Source: Planomicrobium sp. Y74 (GTDB lineage: Bacteria; Bacillota; Bacilli; Bacillales_A; Planococcaceae). Taken from it: a stretch of DNA of 64,000 nt. The position numbers and the translations under genes were made by a program. This document shows positions 56,360 through 64,000 of this stretch, one piece after another (the first letter of the stretch is position 1; each line of letters opens with the position of its first letter). The stretch covers positions 62,001 to 126,000 of the forward strand of contig NZ_RCWH01000002.1 of assembly GCF_003668635.1 (NCBI RefSeq). Reading direction: 5' to 3'. The notes under the pieces are model-generated. The model did not search any database and was not told the DNA's origin. It was given only the letters and a program-made list of their open reading frames with translations.

Positions 56360-56374
56360 CTTTCGGTTTATAGT
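56346..56374 (+). promoter_or_regulatory. thrS sigma-A promoter
   Basis: TTGCAT (56346-56351) and TATAGT (56369-56374) with a 17-base spacer, just before the T-box leader. Confidence 0.7.
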
Positions 56375-56380
56375 AAATAC

Positions 56381-56652
56381 AATCGAAATATGATTTTAAA
56401 TGCAACGACGAGGACAATAATGGAATGCACGACTTCCAGAGAGAGAAGCCCAGGCTGAAAGCTTCTTAAGAAACGGCAATCCATTTACCGCCTCCGAGCA
56501 GCAGCTGTGAACTTTTTTTAGTAGCAGCTGCCGGCAACCGGCCCGTTAGCCGATGCAGAGCTTCGTCCCATTCAGTTTACTGATTGGGGCAGAAGAAGGG
56601 TGGAACCACGAACTGAGCTTCGTCCCTTTGGGATGGGGCTTTTTTGTGTGGA
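56381..56652 (+). promoter_or_regulatory. T-box leader of thrS with terminator
   Basis: AGGGTGGAACCACG (56597-56610) is the conserved T-box. In stem I, GAGG...ATGG pairs with CCAT...CCTC around a loop with ACC at 56487-56489, a threonine codon, as specifier. The terminator stem GCTTCGTCCC/GGGATGGGGC (56617-56641) is followed by TTTTTT. Uncharged tRNA-Thr would stabilise the antiterminator and switch thrS on. Confidence 0.92.
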
Positions 56653-56654
56653 AA

Positions 56655-56828
56655 AAAAGAAAAGCGACAGTGAGAGATAGCCCAAACTTGTTTGGGTCTA
56701 TCTCTTGCGACGAAGCAGCGCAGCGATGCAGGAGCAGGTTTTAGTCAGATTAATGAAGCGGCGTTTTTTTGCTGCAAAGCTAGGCTGGCTTATGACCCGA
56801 AGAGCTGGGCGGCTGGAGTCTGGACAAA
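56655..56828 (+). repeat. Type-1 interspersed repeat, copy B, in the thrS 5' UTR
   Basis: Positions 56778-56827 are identical to 19403-19452. It also shares TATCTCTTGCGACGAAGC, GCAGCGATGCAGGAGCA and AAGCGGCG with copy A. It lies between the T-box terminator and the thrS ribosome site, so read-through mRNA must contain it. Confidence 0.85.
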
Positions 56829-56900
56829 GAAAAGCGGAACTACCTGATCAGACCCTGTGATTCAGTTAGTTCCAATAGAAAATCAAAAGGAGAGATTGCT

Positions 56901-58829
56901 ATGTCAGACATGATCAATTTAAAATTTCCGGATGGAGCCGTAAAGGAGTTTCCGCAAGGAACTTCCACTGAAGAAGTTGCAGGATCCATCAGCCCGGGCT
57001 TGCGCAAAAAAGCGTTGGCCGGAAAAATCGGCGACCGCCTTGTTGATTTGAAAGCACCACTGAACGAAGATGGGGACATTGCAATCATCACGGCGGAATC
57101 GGATGAAGCACTCGAAATTCTGCGCCACAGCACAGCGCATTTATTGGCACAGGCGGTTAAACGTCTTTACCCGGATGCGAAGCTTGGGGTTGGCCCGGTG
57201 ATTGAAAATGGTTTCTACTATGATATCGATACAGAATCAGCCATCACTTCTGAAGACCTTCCAAAAATCGAGAAGGAAATGAAGAAAATCATCGGTGAAA
57301 ATCTTGAAATCGTCTGCCATAGTGTTTCACGTGCAGAAGCGCAGGAACGTTTTGCAGCAATCGAAGATCCGTACAAACTTGAACTTCTTGAAGCAATTCC
57401 AGAAGATGAACAGGTTACAATCTATGAGCAAGGTGAATTTTTCGATCTTTGCCGCGGCATCCACGTTCCGGCAACAGGCAAGCTGAAAGAATTCAAATTA
57501 TTGAGTGTGGCCGGTGCATATTGGAGAGGCGACAGCGACAATAAAATGCTGCAGCGTATTTATGGTACTGCTTTCTTCAAAAAAGAAGATTTGAAAGCGC
57601 ATCTTGAAATGCTTGAAGAAGCAAAAGAACGCGATCACCGTAAAATCGGCAAGGAATTGAACCTGTTCATGAATTCACAGAAAGTCGGCCAGGGGCTGCC
57701 AATGTGGCTTCCGAAAGGCGCAACAATCCGCCGCATCATCGAGCGTTATATCGTTGATAAAGAAGAACGTTTAGGTTACGACCACGTCTACACTCCGGTT
57801 CTTGGCAGCGTCGACCTTTATAAGACAAGCGGCCACTGGGACCATTACCAGGAAGATATGTTCCCGGTCATGAGCATGGACAACGAAGACTTAGTACTTC
57901 GCCCGATGAACTGCCCGCATCATATGATGATTTTCAAACAGGGCATTCATTCATACCGCCAGATGCCGGTCCGCATCGCAGAACTTGGCACAATGCACCG
58001 TTATGAAATGTCCGGCGCCTTATCAGGATTGCAGCGTGTTCGCGGTATGACTTTGAACGATGCGCATTTATTCGTGAGACCTGACCAGATCAAGGACGAA
58101 TTCAAACGTGTCGTCAATCTGGTGGTGGAAGTCTATAAAGACTTCGACATCAAAGATTATTCATTCCGCGTATCTTACCGTGATCCGGAAGATAAAGAAA
58201 AATACTTCGATGACGATGCCATGTGGGAACGCGCACAATCCATGCTGAAAGAAGCAATGGACGAAATGGGCTTGGATTATGTGGAAGCAGAAGGGGAAGC
58301 GGCATTCTACGGACCAAAATTGGATGTCCAGGTGAAAACTGCGCTCGGTAAAGAAGAGACTCTTTCTACAGTGCAACTTGATTTCCTGTTGCCTGAACGC
58401 TTTGACCTTTCCTATATTGGAGAGGATGGTAAACAGCATCGTCCGGTTGTTATCCACCGTGGTGTCGTTTCAACAATGGAACGTTTTGTGGCATTCCTGA
58501 TTGAAGAATATAAAGGTGCTTTCCCGACGTGGCTGGCGCCAGTCCAAGTGGAGATCATCCCGGTATCACTCGATGTCCACAGTGACTACGCCAATGAAGT
58601 GCAGGAAAAACTGCAATCGCATAAACTGCGTGTCGATATTGACGGACGCGATGAAAAACTGGGCTACAAGATCCGCGAAGCTCAGATGCAGAAAGTTCCT
58701 TATATGCTCGTTCTTGGTGATAAAGAGATGGAAGACGGTTCAGTGAATGTTCGCAAATACGGTGAGCAGAAGTCAGAAAGCATGCCGTTTGAAGACTTCC
58801 TGTCGATGATCCAAGGGGAACTTCGATAG
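56901..58829 (+). CDS. thrS: Threonyl-tRNA synthetase
   Basis: Class II synthetase of 642 residues. It has the TGS domain (1-62), the editing domain (about 90-225, with [12 protein letters not shown] near 76 and CRGIHVP near 184), the catalytic core with the zinc ligand Cys in [10 protein letters not shown] near 336, [14 protein letters not shown] near 377, and the anticodon domain at the C-terminus. AAAGGAGAG precedes the ATG. Regulation is by the T-box described before it. Confidence 0.97.
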   Translation: MSDMINLKFPDGAVKEFPQGTSTEEVAGSISPGLRKKALAGKIGDRLVDLKAPLNEDGDIAIITAESDEALEILRHSTAHLLAQAVKRLYPDAKLGVGPVIENGFYYDIDTESAITSEDLPKIEKEMKKIIGENLEIVCHSVSRAEAQERFAAIEDPYKLELLEAIPEDEQVTIYEQGEFFDLCRGIHVPATGKLKEFKLLSVAGAYWRGDSDNKMLQRIYGTAFFKKEDLKAHLEMLEEAKERDHRKIGKELNLFMNSQKVGQGLPMWLPKGATIRRIIERYIVDKEERLGYDHVYTPVLGSVDLYKTSGHWDHYQEDMFPVMSMDNEDLVLRPMNCPHHMMIFKQGIHSYRQMPVRIAELGTMHRYEMSGALSGLQRVRGMTLNDAHLFVRPDQIKDEFKRVVNLVVEVYKDFDIKDYSFRVSYRDPEDKEKYFDDDAMWERAQSMLKEAMDEMGLDYVEAEGEAAFYGPKLDVQVKTALGKEETLSTVQLDFLLPERFDLSYIGEDGKQHRPVVIHRGVVSTMERFVAFLIEEYKGAFPTWLAPVQVEIIPVSLDVHSDYANEVQEKLQSHKLRVDIDGRDEKLGYKIREAQMQKVPYMLVLGDKEMEDGSVNVRKYGEQKSESMPFEDFLSMIQGELR

Positions 58830-58849
58830 GTTTGAATTAGAGAAATACC

Positions 58850-59060
58850 ATATATACCGCTTCGGCGCTATGGACAAAGCTCCCGCAATAAGCCGAGCCT
58901 TTGCTGAGAGATGTCTCTAAAGATATGAAGCAAAACAGCGTAGACGCCTGCAGGACCAGCGAAGTGGTGAGATCCACTCGGGCGAAGTTTAACGAGACCG
59001 AGTTAGCTCGCCACAAGCCCGCGGCAAGCTTAGCTGTTTTGCGGACTATCGACTATAATC
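58850..59060 (+). repeat. Type-2 interspersed repeat, copy R3
   Basis: A compact copy combining both parts: CGCTTCGGCGCTATGGACAA, GCTCCCGCAATAAGCCGAG (58879-58897), then TCTAAAGATATGAAGCAAAA, GAGATCCACTCGGGCGAAG, CGAGTTAGCTCG and CTGTTTTGCGGACTATCGA. It fills the gap between thrS and the infC promoter, where no other terminator is seen. Confidence 0.8.
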
Positions 59061-59092
59061 GATTATTACTTCAACTATTATTATTAAGTTTG

Positions 59093-59121
59093 TTGACACG
59101 TCTATAGGTGCGTGGTATTAT
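59093..59121 (+). promoter_or_regulatory. infC operon promoter
   Basis: TTGACA (59093-59098) and TATTAT (59116-59121) with a 17-base spacer, a near-perfect sigma-A promoter. Confidence 0.9.
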
Positions 59122-59127
59122 AGATAA

Positions 59128-59340
59128 GGTTATAGAATACTTATATGTGCAAGCAGGAGCACCCGCTTCTCACCTGATCGACCAAATGTTGGCAGGTAGA
59201 CACGATTTGACTATATCACGCTGAGGCGTGCTGTCATAAATTGCGGGTGGGCCGAACGAGGTCCATCCGCTTTTTCTTTGGATCGGAACCTGTAAGCCGA
59301 CTTGGTCGGTTACGCATTTTAAGCTATTCGCAACACTATC
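59128..59340 (+). promoter_or_regulatory. Ribosomal protein L20 leader of the infC-rpmI-rplT operon
   Basis: The long leader has GCAGGAGCACCCGCTTCTC and ACCTGAT, which I recognise from the Bacillus L20 leader, and a terminator GCGGGTGG/CCATCCGC (59243-59270) followed by TTTTTCTTT. L20 binds the leader and favours termination, so excess L20 shuts off its own operon. Confidence 0.8.
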
Positions 59341-59355
59341 CGGAGGTGGATTATT

Positions 59356-59874
59356 ATTAGCAAAGACAGTAATGTAAACGAAGGCATTCGTGCACGGGAA
59401 TTACGGGTTATTGATCAAAATGGTGAACAGCTCGGCATTAAAACGCGCAACGAAGCCTTAGAAATTGCAGGTCGTGTCAACTTGGATCTGGTTCTTGTGG
59501 CTCCTCAAGCTAAGCCGCCGGTTGCCCGCATCATGGACCATGGTAAGTTCAAGTTTGAGCAGCAGAAGAAGGAACGTGAGATTCGCAAGAATCAAAAAGT
59601 CATCGTAGTGAAAGAGGTTCGTTTGAGCCCTGGAATCGACGACCACGACTTCAACACGAAGCTTCGGAACGCAATCAAGTTCCTTGAAAAAGGCGACAAA
59701 GTCAAAGCTTCAATCCGTTTTAAAGGCCGTGCGATTACGCACAAGGAAATCGGACAGCGCGTACTTGAACGTTTCGCAGAAGCGTGCAAAGATGTTGCGA
59801 CGGTTGAACAGCGCCCTAAAATGGACGGACGCAGCATGTTCTTGATGCTGGCTCCAGTCAACGAAAAAGAATAA
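59356..59874 (+). CDS. infC: Translation initiation factor IF-3, AUU start
   Basis: Keeps the 30S subunit free and checks the start codon. Reading from ATT at 59356 gives 172 residues: [20 protein letters not shown] at the start (N-domain), a basic linker, and the C-domain with [14 protein letters not shown] near 95. No ATG, GTG or TTG lies in frame before 59482, and starting there would remove the N-domain. GGAGGTGG (59342-59349) stands before three ATT codons in a row (59350, 59353, 59356); 59356 has the best spacing. AUU starts are known for infC, where IF-3 represses itself. Confidence 0.93.
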   Translation: MSKDSNVNEGIRARELRVIDQNGEQLGIKTRNEALEIAGRVNLDLVLVAPQAKPPVARIMDHGKFKFEQQKKEREIRKNQKVIVVKEVRLSPGIDDHDFNTKLRNAIKFLEKGDKVKASIRFKGRAITHKEIGQRVLERFAEACKDVATVEQRPKMDGRSMFLMLAPVNEKE

Positions 59875-59902
59875 CAGTACAATTGTTTAGGAGGAACTCG
59901 AA

Positions 59903-60103
59903 ATGCCGAAAATGAAAAGCCATAGCGGTGCGTCAAAACGTTTCAAGAAAACTGGAACTGGTAAAGTAAGACGCAATCGTTCACACACAAGCCACTTATT
60001 TGCAAACAAATCGACTAAGCAAAAACGTCAACTCCGTAAAGGGAAGCTTGTCTCTGCAGGCGATTTGAAACGCATTAAATCATTGATCTACAACATGAAG
60101 TAA
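59903..60103 (+). CDS. rpmI: 50S ribosomal protein L35
   Basis: A 66-residue, very basic ribosomal protein with [20 protein letters not shown] at the start and the usual length. TAGGAGG lies before the ATG, 28 bases behind infC. Confidence 0.97.
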   Translation: MPKMKSHSGASKRFKKTGTGKVRRNRSHTSHLFANKSTKQKRQLRKGKLVSAGDLKRIKSLIYNMK

Positions 60104-60107
60104 TAAC

Positions 60108-60232
60108 GAAAAGCGAAAACGGCCGTTCAGCTCCGGCAGACCTAAGATGAACTTCCGAAGCGGCGTTTTTTGCCGCACAGGAAGGGCAGCTTAAGACCGA
60201 GGAGTTGGCCCGTTGGAGTCTGGACAAGACCG
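60108..60232 (+). repeat. Type-1 interspersed repeat, copy C, between rpmI and rplT
   Basis: A shorter, more diverged copy: it begins GAAAAGCGAAAACGGCCGTT, has AAGCGGCGTTTTTTGCCGC, and ends GGAGTCTGGACAAG like copies A and B. It makes the rpmI-rplT gap 174 bases, where Bacillus has only a short one. It must be part of the operon mRNA if rplT is read from the infC promoter. The minus-strand open frame here is not a gene. Confidence 0.75.
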
Positions 60233-60277
60233 AACAAAAAATCGAATTCTTTATATTCAAGCAGGAGGTAATGTATT

Positions 60278-60637
60278 ATGCCACGCGTAAAAGGTGGAAC
60301 AGTGACGCGCCAGCGTCGTAAAAAGGTCATTAAATTAGCAAAAGGTTATTATGGTGCGAAGCACATCCTTTTCAAAGTAGCAAACCAACAGGTGATGAAG
60401 TCAGGTAACTATGCTTACCGTGACCGTCGCAACAAAAAACGTGACTTCCGCAGATTGTGGATCACTCGTATCAACGCAGCAGCTCGTTTGAACGACATCT
60501 CTTACAGCCGTCTAATGAACGGTTTGAAAGTTGCCGGCATCGACATCAACCGCAAAATGCTAGCTGAAATCGCTGTATCTGATGCAGCTGCATTCACAGC
60601 ACTGGCTGACCAAGCTAAAAAAGCATTGAACAAATAA
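60278..60637 (+). CDS. rplT: 50S ribosomal protein L20
   Basis: A 119-residue ribosomal protein needed early in 50S assembly, and the regulator acting on the leader of this operon. It begins [20 protein letters not shown] and has [16 protein letters not shown] near residue 47. AGGAGGT precedes the ATG. Confidence 0.98.
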   Translation: MPRVKGGTVTRQRRKKVIKLAKGYYGAKHILFKVANQQVMKSGNYAYRDRRNKKRDFRRLWITRINAAARLNDISYSRLMNGLKVAGIDINRKMLAEIAVSDAAAFTALADQAKKALNK

Positions 60638-60648
60638 GATAAATGCAC

Positions 60649-60682
60649 AAAAAAGACTGGCGATCATTCGCCAGTCTTTTTT
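60649..60682 (+). terminator. rplT terminator
   Basis: AAAAAAGACTGGCG and CGCCAGTCTTTTTT around ATCATT. Confidence 0.93.
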
Positions 60683-60698
60683 AATGGAGGAATAGTTA

Positions 60699-60977
60699 AT
60701 GTTTATTGTTATTTCCGCTTATATCGCTGTTTTATCCCTGATGGCATTAATAATGATGAAAATTGATAAACGGCAGGCACAAAAGAGGGGCCAGCGCATT
60801 CCGGAAAAAAATCTTTGGAGCGTCGCATTGTTCGGCGGGGGCATCGGTGCCTATATCGGCATGATGGCATTCCGCCACAAAACCAAGCACACGAATTTCC
60901 GGATCGGATTCCTGATACTGGCGGTTCTTCAAGCAGCGTTGCTCCTCTGGATTTACACTGGATATGGTCTTCGTTAA
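60699..60977 (+). CDS. ysdA: DUF1294 membrane protein YsdA
   Basis: A 92-residue protein with helices at about 2-21, 42-56 and 69-90 and the DUF1294 signature KRQAQKRGQRIPEKNLW...GGGIGAYIGM...RHKTKH. Function is unknown. It follows rplT as in Bacillus and overlaps the end of the convergent ysdB by four bases. TGGAGG precedes the ATG. Confidence 0.9.
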   Translation: MFIVISAYIAVLSLMALIMMKIDKRQAQKRGQRIPEKNLWSVALFGGGIGAYIGMMAFRHKTKHTNFRIGFLILAVLQAALLLWIYTGYGLR

Positions 60978-61366
60978 GCGTCATTTCCGTTCTTCATCAA
61001 TTGTTCAATGGGGTTTTTCCAGTTGATGGCGGCATTCGGGTAATTCATGTGGATTTCCTTTTCGAGAAAGTGGAAATCCTCTTTAGTGAAACCTTGCAGC
61101 ATGGCAGGGTCTTCTGCCCAAACGAAGATTGAAACCACTTCAAACGCGTCGTCGGTCGTGCCGAGGTATTTTTCCCCTTCAAAGATGACGCCGCGCAATG
61201 TAATGAAGAAGTTTTTGCGTACATTTTGGACATCATCGTAGAAATAATAGGATTTACTTTCGACTGCCGCATCGAATTTTCGTTTCGGGTCGAATACATA
61301 GCGCAGCAAACGGTAGAATAAATATATAATTAATGCAATAACAATGAAACGGATAATGATGGCCAT
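60974..61366 (-). CDS. ysdB: YsdB-like small membrane-anchored protein
   Basis: A 130-residue protein with one N-terminal helix (about 2-25, IIIRFIVIALIIYLFYRLLR) and a soluble domain containing SKSYYFYDDVQNVRKNFFITLRG. In Bacillus YsdB is linked to control of sigma-W through RsiW proteolysis. AAGGGGG precedes the ATG. It is convergent with ysdA. Confidence 0.85.
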   Translation of the reverse strand: MAIIIRFIVIALIIYLFYRLLRYVFDPKRKFDAAVESKSYYFYDDVQNVRKNFFITLRGVIFEGEKYLGTTDDAFEVVSIFVWAEDPAMLQGFTKEDFHFLEKEIHMNYPNAAINWKNPIEQLMKNGNDA

Positions 61367-61458
61367 GCAAAATACCCCCTTGTAAAAGTGGTTGTCATGT
61401 ATAATACGGACATAAAGAATTATGGTTTCAAGATTTATTGAAAAAAAGGAGAATTCTT

Positions 61459-61944
61459 ATGAATTTAGAGAAATTATTCACTATGCAGGAAGAATTGGAC
61501 AGCTACATACAGACTAATAATGAAGTAAGTGGAGATCTTTTCGAGAAAAAAGGGCTTGCGCTCATCGTGGAACTTGCCGAGTTAGCGAATGAAACCCGCG
61601 CTTTCAAATTCTGGAGCGCCAAAGGACCGTCGGAACGTGAAGTGATTCTGGAAGAATACGTGGATTCCATCCACTTTTTATTGTCCCTCGGAATCGAGAA
61701 GGACTTGAATATGCTGAAGGAATGGCCGGACCCATTAAGTGAGCGGGATCTGACCTCAATATTCCTGAAGACAAACATGAGCATTCTGGAATTTATGGAG
61801 AAGCATTCGATGTCAACTTACCAGACGGTGTGGAGCTGTTACGGCGCCATTGCTGATATTCTCGGATTCAGCTACGAGGAAGTACTTGAGGCGTATGTCG
61901 CGAAAAACCAGAAGAATTACGACCGCCAGAAGGACGGGTATTAA
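61459..61944 (+). CDS. All-alpha dUTP diphosphatase-like protein
   Basis: A 161-residue helical NTP pyrophosphatase of the dimeric dUTPase (MazG-like) type: GLALIVELAELANETRAFKFW (near residue 33) carries the ExxE-like metal site and EEYVDSIHFLLSLG (near 66) the ExxD site. It would convert dUTP to dUMP. AAAGGAG serves the ATG at 61459; the open frame runs seven codons farther without a site. It stands alone between ysdB and a repeat. Confidence 0.82.
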   Translation: MNLEKLFTMQEELDSYIQTNNEVSGDLFEKKGLALIVELAELANETRAFKFWSAKGPSEREVILEEYVDSIHFLLSLGIEKDLNMLKEWPDPLSERDLTSIFLKTNMSILEFMEKHSMSTYQTVWSCYGAIADILGFSYEEVLEAYVAKNQKNYDRQKDGY

Positions 61945-61974
61945 TCTGTTAGATAAGTTAAAATAATTTGAGGT

Positions 61975-62262
61975 AATAATAACTCGTAATTACGCTAAAC
62001 AGCTGCGCTTGCCTAGGCTTGCGCTTAACTAACTCGGACTTGTTAGCCTTCGCCCGATTGGATCTTGCACTTCGTCGAAAAGGACTTGGAAAGCCAACTC
62101 CGTTTCTAATCTCCTGGGAGTCTTCGCTGTTTTGCTTTAAACCTCCAGAGAATTCCCTAGCGCAGGCGCGCCTCCGGACTGGGCGGAGCAATAAGACGAG
62201 TGATCTTCTCGGCTTATTGCGGGAGCCTTGTCCAAAGCGCCAAAGCGTTATATGAAAGGTAA
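61975..62262 (-). repeat. Type-2 interspersed repeat, copy R4 (reverse)
   Basis: Read on the minus strand it starts ACGCTTTGGCGCTTTGGACA, then GGCTCCCGCAATAAGCCGAG and CTCGTCTTATTGCTCC (62184-62226), AGCAAAACAGCGAAGACTCC, CAAGATCCAATCGGGCGAAG, CCGAGTTAGTTAAGCGCAAG and GCAGCTGTTTAGCG. It has both parts of the element at full length. Open frames on both strands here are repeat-derived. Confidence 0.8.
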
Positions 62263-62355
62263 TTCTTTTGTTCAATTTAAATAGATGAATTTTTTGAAAA
62301 TATACGCAGGTTCATTTATAATGGAGAAGTGAGACTATTTAGGAGGTCGAAATAA

Positions 62356-63444
62356 ATGGTAAAATTAGACGAAACGCTCCAAATGTTAAAAGATTTGACT
62401 GATGCAAACGGTATTCCAGGCAATGAACGCCAATCGCGCGAAGTCATGAAGAAATACATAGCGCCTTTTGCTGATTCAATTGAAACGGACGGGCTAGGAA
62501 GCCTGATCGCTAAAAAAGAAGGGCTAGCTGACGGACCGAAAATCATGGTTGCAGGCCACCTTGATGAAGTAGGCTTCATGATTTCCCAAGTTGACGATAA
62601 AGGATTCCTGAAATTCCAGACTGTCGGCGGATGGTGGAACCAGGTTATGCTGGCACAGCGCGTAACCATCACCACACGCAGCGGCAAGGAAATCACAGGC
62701 GTAATCGGCTCTAAACCGCCGCACATCCTGTCTCCGGAAGCACGCAAAAAACCTGTTGAAATCAAAGACATGTTCATTGATATCGGTGCATCCTCACGTG
62801 ACGAAGTAAAAGAATGGGGCGTTACACCAGGCGATATGGTGACACCTTATTTTGAATTCCAGGCTATGACAAATGAAAAATTCCTCTTGGCAAAAGCTTG
62901 GGATAACCGCATCGGCTGCGCAATCGCCATCGATGTATTGAAAGGCCTTAAAGGCCAGGACCATCCAAACGTCGTTTACGGCGTAGGAACTGTCCAGGAA
63001 GAAGTTGGGCTTCGCGGCGCGAAAACAGCGACAGCGAAAATCCAGCCGGATATCGGATTTGCAGTGGACGTGGGCATCGCCGGCGACACTCCTGGCATCA
63101 CAGCTCAGGAGTCCAACAGCAAAATGGGCGACGGACCACAAATTCTGCTATTTGACGCTTCCATGGTATCTCACCGCGGCTTGCGTGAACTCGTTGTTGA
63201 TACAGCGGAAGAAGCAGGCATCCCGTACCAGTTCGAAACGATTGCAGGCGGCGGAACTGACGCTGGCTCAATCCATTTGACGGCGAACGGAGTTCCAGCA
63301 TTGTCGATTGGCGTAGCAACTCGCTACATCCACTCACACGCCGGTATCCTTCACCGCGACGACTACGAAAACGCAGTTAAACTGATTATCGAAGTCATCA
63401 AAAAATTGGACAAAGACACAGTAGCGAAAATTACTTTCGACTAA
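62356..63444 (+). CDS. ysdC: M42 family aminopeptidase YsdC
   Basis: Cytosolic dinuclear-zinc aminopeptidase of the tetrahedral type. The 362-residue protein has the metal and catalytic residues in AGHLDEVGF near 65, [10 protein letters not shown] near 179, the Glu pair in [10 protein letters not shown] near 213, AVDVGIAGD near 236, and the last His in [14 protein letters not shown] near 322. AGGAGGT precedes the ATG. Substrates are small peptides; older notes on endoglucanase activity have little support from the fold. Confidence 0.92.
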   Translation: MVKLDETLQMLKDLTDANGIPGNERQSREVMKKYIAPFADSIETDGLGSLIAKKEGLADGPKIMVAGHLDEVGFMISQVDDKGFLKFQTVGGWWNQVMLAQRVTITTRSGKEITGVIGSKPPHILSPEARKKPVEIKDMFIDIGASSRDEVKEWGVTPGDMVTPYFEFQAMTNEKFLLAKAWDNRIGCAIAIDVLKGLKGQDHPNVVYGVGTVQEEVGLRGAKTATAKIQPDIGFAVDVGIAGDTPGITAQESNSKMGDGPQILLFDASMVSHRGLRELVVDTAEEAGIPYQFETIAGGGTDAGSIHLTANGVPALSIGVATRYIHSHAGILHRDDYENAVKLIIEVIKKLDKDTVAKITFD

Positions 63445-63452
63445 AATATTTG

Positions 63453-63483
63453 GAACCCCGGCCGGTTTGGTCGGGGGTTTTTT
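63453..63483 (+). terminator. ysdC terminator
   Basis: AACCCCGG and TCGGGGGTT around GCCGGTTTGG, then TTTTTG. Confidence 0.85.
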
Positions 63484-63512
63484 GCGGTTTTTTTGTGTGT
63501 TTTGGAGGTGAC

Positions 63513-63756
63513 TGATCATAGAATCCGCTGAGTGATCATAGAATGATGAAAAATGATCATAGAATCCGTTGAGTGATCATAGAATGATGAAAAGTGATCA
63601 TAGAATCCGTTGAGTAATCATAGAATCGCTGGAGTGATCATAGAATCAACTGAATGATCATAGAATGATGAAAAGTGATCATAGAATCCTGTGAGTGATC
63701 ATAGAATCCTGTGAGTGCTCATAGAACCCTGAAAAGTGATCATAGAAAATAAAACG
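63513..63756 (+). repeat. Tandem array of twelve 20-21 bp units
   Basis: Each unit begins TGATCATAGAAT (three copies vary it) and ends in eight or nine variable bases, mostly CC(G/T)(T/C/G)TGAG or GATGAAAA(G/A). Starts: 63513, 63533, 63554, 63574, 63595, 63615, 63635, 63655, 63676, 63696, 63716, 63737. The mixed period and stop codons exclude coding. It lies between the ysdC terminator and the next gene's promoter. Confidence 0.95.
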
Positions 63757-63970
63757 AGCCGTTCTTATCGCTTTTTGCCCGCGAAAAGCATCCATTTAAC
63801 GGTTTTGAACTTTAGAAAAGCATTAGCAATGAAGAAATCCGCAAAAAAGTAACAGAAAGAAAGTATTGTCGTCCCAAATCACCAAATAGTCACTACTTCA
63901 AACCCGGAAATATCGCGCATGCCTGTTAAAAAGAAATAAGAAGAATAAAATAACTATTCAGACAGGCAAA

Positions 63971-63979
63971 TGCTATAAT
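63971..63979 (+). promoter_or_regulatory. Extended -10 promoter of the next gene
   Basis: TGCTATAAT with the TGn extension and perfect TATAAT. GAAGGGAGAG at 63991-64000 is probably the ribosome site of a gene that begins just past the window. From 63757 to 63970 nothing else was recognised. Confidence 0.6.
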
Positions 63980-64000
63980 CCGATTAAGCAGAAGGGAGAG

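Noticed and set aside
60075-60260. 61-codon minus-strand open frame between rpmI and rplT
   Set aside because: Repeat-derived, antisense in a ribosomal operon, and without a ribosome site.
61958-62275. Open frames on both strands over 61.96-62.28 kb
   Set aside because: They are entirely in repeat copy R4, lack ribosome sites, and their compositions are unlike the neighbouring genes.
63513-63756. CRISPR array
   Set aside because: The conserved part is about 12 bases and the variable part eight or nine, with recurrent variable parts; CRISPR units are much longer and no cas gene is near.

Overview
The window is a chromosomal housekeeping segment of a low-to-mid G+C Firmicute. Gene order follows the Bacillus tyrS-rpsD ... 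ezrA-nifZ-thiI-mbcS-sppA-yteJ-tpx-ytxK ... dnaE-accDA-pfkA-pyk-fxsA-citZ-icd-mdh-phoPR-polA-mutM-coaE-gapB-speD-nrdR-dnaB-dnaI-thrS-infC-rpmI-rplT-ysdAB-ysdC backbone. Differences from Bacillus point to the Planococcaceae, probably a non-sporulating Planococcus-like genus: no sspA-type spore protein gene between thiI and mbcS, a D-aspartate-ligase-like/racemase gene pair, and several interspersed repeats. The taxonomic call is an inference; no rRNA or tRNA gene was seen.

Layout. 1-3.9 kb: tyrS, a sigma-B-type stress protein gene, a cytosolic cobalamin-binding-like protein, and rpsD with a long leader. 4-9 kb: methionine gamma-lyase behind a cre site, an EAL/degenerate-GGDEF membrane protein, fRMsr and histidinol phosphatase. 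9-19 kb: ezrA, a thiouridine pair (cysteine desulfurase + thiI), acyl-CoA synthetase, rarD, sppA-yteJ, tpx, ytxK. 19-26.5 kb: two universal stress proteins, a 37-residue membrane peptide, the ATP-grasp ligase/racemase pair, ald, an M24 peptidase, ytkL. 26.5-38 kb: ytoI, ytpI, nrnA, dnaE, a GntR/FadR regulator fused by overlap to accD-accA, pfkA-pyk, fxsA. 38-46.9 kb: citZ-icd-mdh, a MaoC-like protein, phoPR, hflKC. 46.9-56.3 kb: polA-mutM-coaE, gapB, speD, nrdR-dnaB-dnaI. 56.3-64 kb: thrS with T-box, infC-rpmI-rplT with L20 leader, ysdA/ysdB, a dUTPase, ysdC, and a tandem-repeat array before the next gene.

Working together. Lower glycolysis (pfkA, pyk), a gluconeogenic gapB with CcpN-like boxes, the citZ-icd-mdh branch of the TCA cycle and acetyl-CoA carboxylase lie close together and carry recognisable carbon or fatty-acid regulatory sites. 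Replication and repair genes (dnaE, polA, mutM, nrdR, dnaB, dnaI) interleave with them. Translation genes (tyrS, rpsD, thrS, infC operon) carry classical RNA-leader controls.

The least explained content is in the intergenic DNA: two families of 130-290 bp repeats, one copy of which splits rpmI from rplT and another of which lies in the thrS 5' UTR; and a 12-unit, 20-21 bp array near 63.5 kb. A Pho-box-like triplet behind phoR, an AUU-started infC, a DnaE with its PHP metal site erased, and a PhoR without an extracytoplasmic sensor domain are the other points of interest.
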